Assembly (NCBI GenBank): GCA_002393705.1
Contig: DGTH01000007.1
Span: 1 to 8,226, forward strand
DNA length: 8,226 bases
DNA from: Prevotella sp. UBA4341
GTDB lineage: Bacteria > Bacteroidota > Bacteroidia > Bacteroidales > Bacteroidaceae
Direction of reading: 5' to 3'
Position 1 is the stretch's first letter; every line of letters begins with the position of its first letter. A model generated the notes under the pieces. That model saw nothing but the letters and a program-made list of their open reading frames with translations. It ran no database searches and was not told the origin of the DNA. The position numbers and the translations under genes were made by a program. This document shows, one piece after another, positions 5,896 through 8,226 of this stretch.

Positions 5896-7746
5896 ATGAA
5901 ACGCCAAATTCTTTTTTTATTAGTCATGTATGTATTCCCGTTTGCAATGTTGGCAGAGGAATATACTGATCCTGACACACAGCTTACCTATGAGGTTCAG
6001 ACATGGGACGATTTAACTGTTGCAGTTGTAAAAGGGTATTCTGGAACATCAGCCGATTTGAAGATACCGTCTTCTCTCGGGGGATATGTCGTTGGTGCCA
6101 TAGGAGGAAGATCTTTCGAAGGCAATAACGTTTTAACCTCTCTTACCCTGCCGAATGGCAATGCAGCATGTAATTTGACATTAGGCTTAGGATGCTTCAA
6201 GGACTGCGTAAACCTAAAGAAAGTGTCAATAGGCTATAATACATATTACGAGCAATACATCTATCCCGGATACGGACCCTACATGGGAGTAATGCCGTTT
6301 GAAGGATGTTCTGCAATAGAAGAGCTCTTTATTGACAGCAACTTAGGATATGCTGGAATTCCTGTCAATAGCCTGAAGACCTTAACGTTTGGAGATCATG
6401 TTACGACCATTGCCAATATTTCTGATGGTGGTGATGGAATAAGGCAGGACATGGTTAATCTTGAAAGCTTAACCATTGGCAAGAATGTAAAAGAAATACA
6501 AAACCATTCTTTTATTGGTAGTTCAAAACTGAGTAGCGTTGTTCTGCCTGAGGGCTTGGAAATTATAGGTCCTTTGGCTTTTAGAAATTGTACCAATCTG
6601 TCCAGCATTGAACTGCCGACGACCTTAACGCAGATAGATGAAGAGGCTTTTGCCGATTGCAAGTCACTTACGAACATAGTCATCCCCGGAAGCGTAGAGC
6701 GTGTTGGCGACTTGGCATTTGCCGGATGCGACCAACTTGAGCAATTGGTTGTCAAAGAGGGTGTAAAGGAAATTGGGAAATATACCTTTGGAGAGTGTAG
6801 CGCATTGAAAGACATTTCCCTGCCAGAAGGTTTACTCGTACTTGATGGTTCGGCGTTTGCCAACTGTTATAGCCTGACTGAAATCACCATTCCAAGTACT
6901 GTTGTTGCAATGATAGAAGGAACGTTTGCAAACACAAGTCTGGAGAAAGTCATCTCATACATTGAAGAACCCTTCAGCGTTGAAAGCATTGCTTTTTCGA
7001 ATGAAATCCAAGAGGGAGATTGGCATTTTACTACAGCAACGCTCTACGTACCTGTCGGAACGAAAGCAAAATACAAAAATACTTATGGCTGGTCGTTGTT
7101 CGAGAAGGTTATAGAGATGGGCAGCATAAAATTAGACTCTATGGAGGAGCCTACAGACATAACCTTCCCGACAGAAGAATACCTTCCGAACACGGTGAAA
7201 GACAATGTTTATTACAACTTCTTGGAAGATCTTGACGGATACAACCCAGAAGAGAAATGCATCGTCATCAATTATACCACAGATATGTCTAAAGTTATTA
7301 ATGGTACCCCAGGTAGTGAGGATGTCCAGCTCTATTTTAACGGTCTGATTTTTCAGGTAAGCGATAAGGGTGTAATAAATATAGACTGTCAGACGTTGGG
7401 CACGAACGTGCTGAACGTGAAGGTAGGCAGCGAGGATGCAACAACCATCAGCAAGGATGAGCGCGGAATCGTGGAGGTTGCCTACGACGTGATGGAGCCT
7501 ACCTACGTCTATGTCTATGCTACATCGGCTGGAGGCGCAGCACCGCGTCGCGTAGCAGCTTCAGAGAATTGCATCAAGCTGTGGTCGCTCAGCGTAAAGC
7601 CTGGAGCAGCGCTGGGCATTGACTCCGTGAAGCCTTCGGCTCTGGCCAATAACCATTACTATACGCTCGACGGCCGCCAGCTGCAAGCTGCGCCTACAGA
7701 TAAAGGCGTATATATCGTCAATGGCAGAAAGGTGGTAGTGAAGTAG
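5896..7746 (+). CDS. BspA-like secreted leucine-rich-repeat surface protein
   Basis: The start at 5896 gives 616 residues beginning with a good signal peptide (KRQ, hydrophobic core, cleavage near A20|E21). The in-frame start at 5797 is rejected because it lies inside the structured RNA and would bury the signal peptide; the ATG at 5863 is less likely. Residues about 60-370 are LRR_5 (BspA/Treponema pallidum-type) repeats of about 23 residues; the clearest are LESLTIGKNVKEIQNHSF, LSSVVLPEGLEIIGPLAF, LSSIELPTTLTQIDEEAF, LTNIVIPGSVERVGDLAF, LEQLVVKEGVKEIGKYTF and LKDISLPEGLLVLDGSAF. LYVPVGTKAKY (383-393) is the customary end of the repeat array. A beta-rich region (about 410-565) follows, then a C-terminal sorting-like tail (YYTLDGRQLQ, GVYIVNGRKVVVK at 604-616) as in Prevotella type IX secretion cargo. 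Family members serve in adhesion or glycan/host contact; the ligand is unknown. The repeat part is AT-rich and the C-terminal third GC-rich. A stem-loop terminator follows. Confidence 0.88.
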   Translation: MKRQILFLLVMYVFPFAMLAEEYTDPDTQLTYEVQTWDDLTVAVVKGYSGTSADLKIPSSLGGYVVGAIGGRSFEGNNVLTSLTLPNGNAACNLTLGLGCFKDCVNLKKVSIGYNTYYEQYIYPGYGPYMGVMPFEGCSAIEELFIDSNLGYAGIPVNSLKTLTFGDHVTTIANISDGGDGIRQDMVNLESLTIGKNVKEIQNHSFIGSSKLSSVVLPEGLEIIGPLAFRNCTNLSSIELPTTLTQIDEEAFADCKSLTNIVIPGSVERVGDLAFAGCDQLEQLVVKEGVKEIGKYTFGECSALKDISLPEGLLVLDGSAFANCYSLTEITIPSTVVAMIEGTFANTSLEKVISYIEEPFSVESIAFSNEIQEGDWHFTTATLYVPVGTKAKYKNTYGWSLFEKVIEMGSIKLDSMEEPTDITFPTEEYLPNTVKDNVYYNFLEDLDGYNPEEKCIVINYTTDMSKVINGTPGSEDVQLYFNGLIFQVSDKGVINIDCQTLGTNVLNVKVGSEDATTISKDERGIVEVAYDVMEPTYVYVYATSAGGAAPRRVAASENCIKLWSLSVKPGAALGIDSVKPSALANNHYYTLDGRQLQAAPTDKGVYIVNGRKVVVK

Positions 7747-7770
7747 CACTACAAAGTGTCAAACAGCTCA

Positions 7771-7812
7771 AAGCGGCACAAGGCAAAGAAATAAGCATGT
7801 CTTGTGCCGCTT
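7771..7812 (+). terminator. Strong stem-loop terminator after the LRR gene
   Basis: AAGCGGCACAAG (7771-7782) is perfectly inverted at 7801-7812; three further inner pairs (one G-U) extend the stem to 15 with a 12-base loop (7786-7797). It begins 24 bases after the LRR stop. There is no long T-run after it, which is common for Bacteroidetes terminators. The ATPase-gene relic beyond it is on the opposite strand, so the hairpin sits between converging units and may act in both directions. Confidence 0.7.
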
Positions 7813-7839
7813 AAACGTAATTTCTACTGAAAAGTTTGG

Positions 7840-7856
7840 TATTTCCTTTGCCGTTT
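7840..7856 (+). repeat. 17-bp direct repeat, right copy
   Basis: Exact copy of the 17 bases at 5118-5134, same orientation, 2722 bases away. In the left copy CAGCAT follows after 21 further bases plus one; here CAGCAT follows after a single T, as if the -7 region had been lost. The copy abuts the end of the DUF4143 relic. Confidence 0.8.
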
Positions 7857-8153
7857 TCAGCATCCACCCCGAGTACTACCAGCGCATCCGAGTGCATAGA
7901 GCGTGTTGGGATTATGGAGGTACACCTTGTCGGGCTTCTGCATCTTGGTCACCAACTTGTTGTCTGTATATAGCAGGTGCAGCAACTCCGCTTTCTGCAT
8001 GCTTGACAGATAGTTCAGTACGGTTGTCTTGTTGATTTCGAGATAGGAAGAGAGTTTCGCAATGCTTACCTCGTAAGGAAGGTTGTCGGCCAGGAACAGG
8101 AGCATAGCCTTCAACTTGCGTGTATAAGCCGGCTCTACACCACAAAAACTGAG
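7857..8153 (-). pseudogene. Internal fragment of a DUF4143-type AAA ATPase gene
   Basis: The minus-strand frame reads YTRKLKAMLLFLADNLPYE, then SIAKLSSYLEINKTTVLNYL, then MQKPDKVYLHNPNTLYALG. This is the winged-helix-like middle region of the ATP-binding proteins with a C-terminal DUF4143 domain, a family normally of around 400 residues. The N-terminal Walker A/B ATPase part is missing: the frame is closed by a TGA at 8156-8154 and the residues before YTRKLK look unrelated. After YALG only nine unrelated residues precede the stop at 7859-7857, so the C-terminal nuclease-like part is also gone. No ATG precedes the homology. It is therefore a decayed remnant of about 80 codons, not a functional gene. 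Confidence 0.72.
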
Positions 8154-8226
8154 TCATCTCGTACTGAGCCCCAAAAACTCTCCACTCGAAAAATGATTTT
8201 TATTTTGGTTCTGCGTCAATTTAGGT

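Noticed and set aside
8154..8225. Short minus-strand open frame at the right edge (possible C-terminus of a gene beyond the window)
   Set aside because: Only about 23 codons are visible, ending at the TGA at 8156-8154; I do not recognise a family, and chance is an adequate explanation.

Overview
The window looks like a chromosome segment from a gut or oral Bacteroidales bacterium, most likely in the Prevotella/Segatella group. The support is: a TonB-dependent receptor with an N-terminal carboxypeptidase-regulatory-like domain, a BspA-like leucine-rich-repeat surface protein ending in a typical Prevotella-style sorting tail, remnants of PDDEXK-family transposase/nuclease and DUF4143 ATPase genes (both often multi-copy in this group), and promoters of the Bacteroidetes TTTG / TAnnTTTG type with no clear Shine-Dalgarno sequences.

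Left half (1-4839), all on the minus strand and GC-rich: transcribed from right to left are a group II PLP-dependent decarboxylase resembling bacterial histidine decarboxylases (4839-3643), a TonB-dependent outer-membrane receptor (3589-1190) and a GHL10/DUF187 glycoside-hydrolase-like protein (1179 to the left edge, C-terminus missing). The gaps are 53 and 10 bases, so the receptor and hydrolase are almost certainly co-transcribed and the decarboxylase probably leads the same unit. Receptor plus exported hydrolase suggests uptake of a carbohydrate or cell-wall product; the decarboxylase's link to this is not evident.

Middle (4840-5895): an upstream region with two minus-strand TAnnTTTG elements, one inside a 12-bp inverted repeat; then a well-formed plus-strand promoter driving only the C-terminal relic of a PDDEXK-family transposase, which also carries an in-frame TAG (5180-5500); then an AT-rich stretch of about 85 bases (5501-5587) with nothing recognisable; then about 300 bases of non-coding DNA with dense RNA-folding potential. 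The core of this is a 125-nt rod-like fold (5727-5851, about 43 pairs by hand), preceded by another stem-loop and a T-run, and followed by a 7-bp hairpin just before the next start codon. This is the best candidate for something undescribed: a structured leader or a free-standing small RNA.

Right (5896-8226): a BspA-like secreted LRR protein (plus strand) whose LRR part is AT-rich while its C-terminal part is GC-rich, a strong stem-loop terminator, and an internal fragment of a DUF4143-type ATPase gene on the minus strand. A 17-bp exact direct repeat (5118-5134 and 7840-7856) brackets the transposase relic, structured RNA and LRR gene, and may mark the ends of a moved or duplicated cassette. 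Bases 8154-8226 hold nothing that can be identified.
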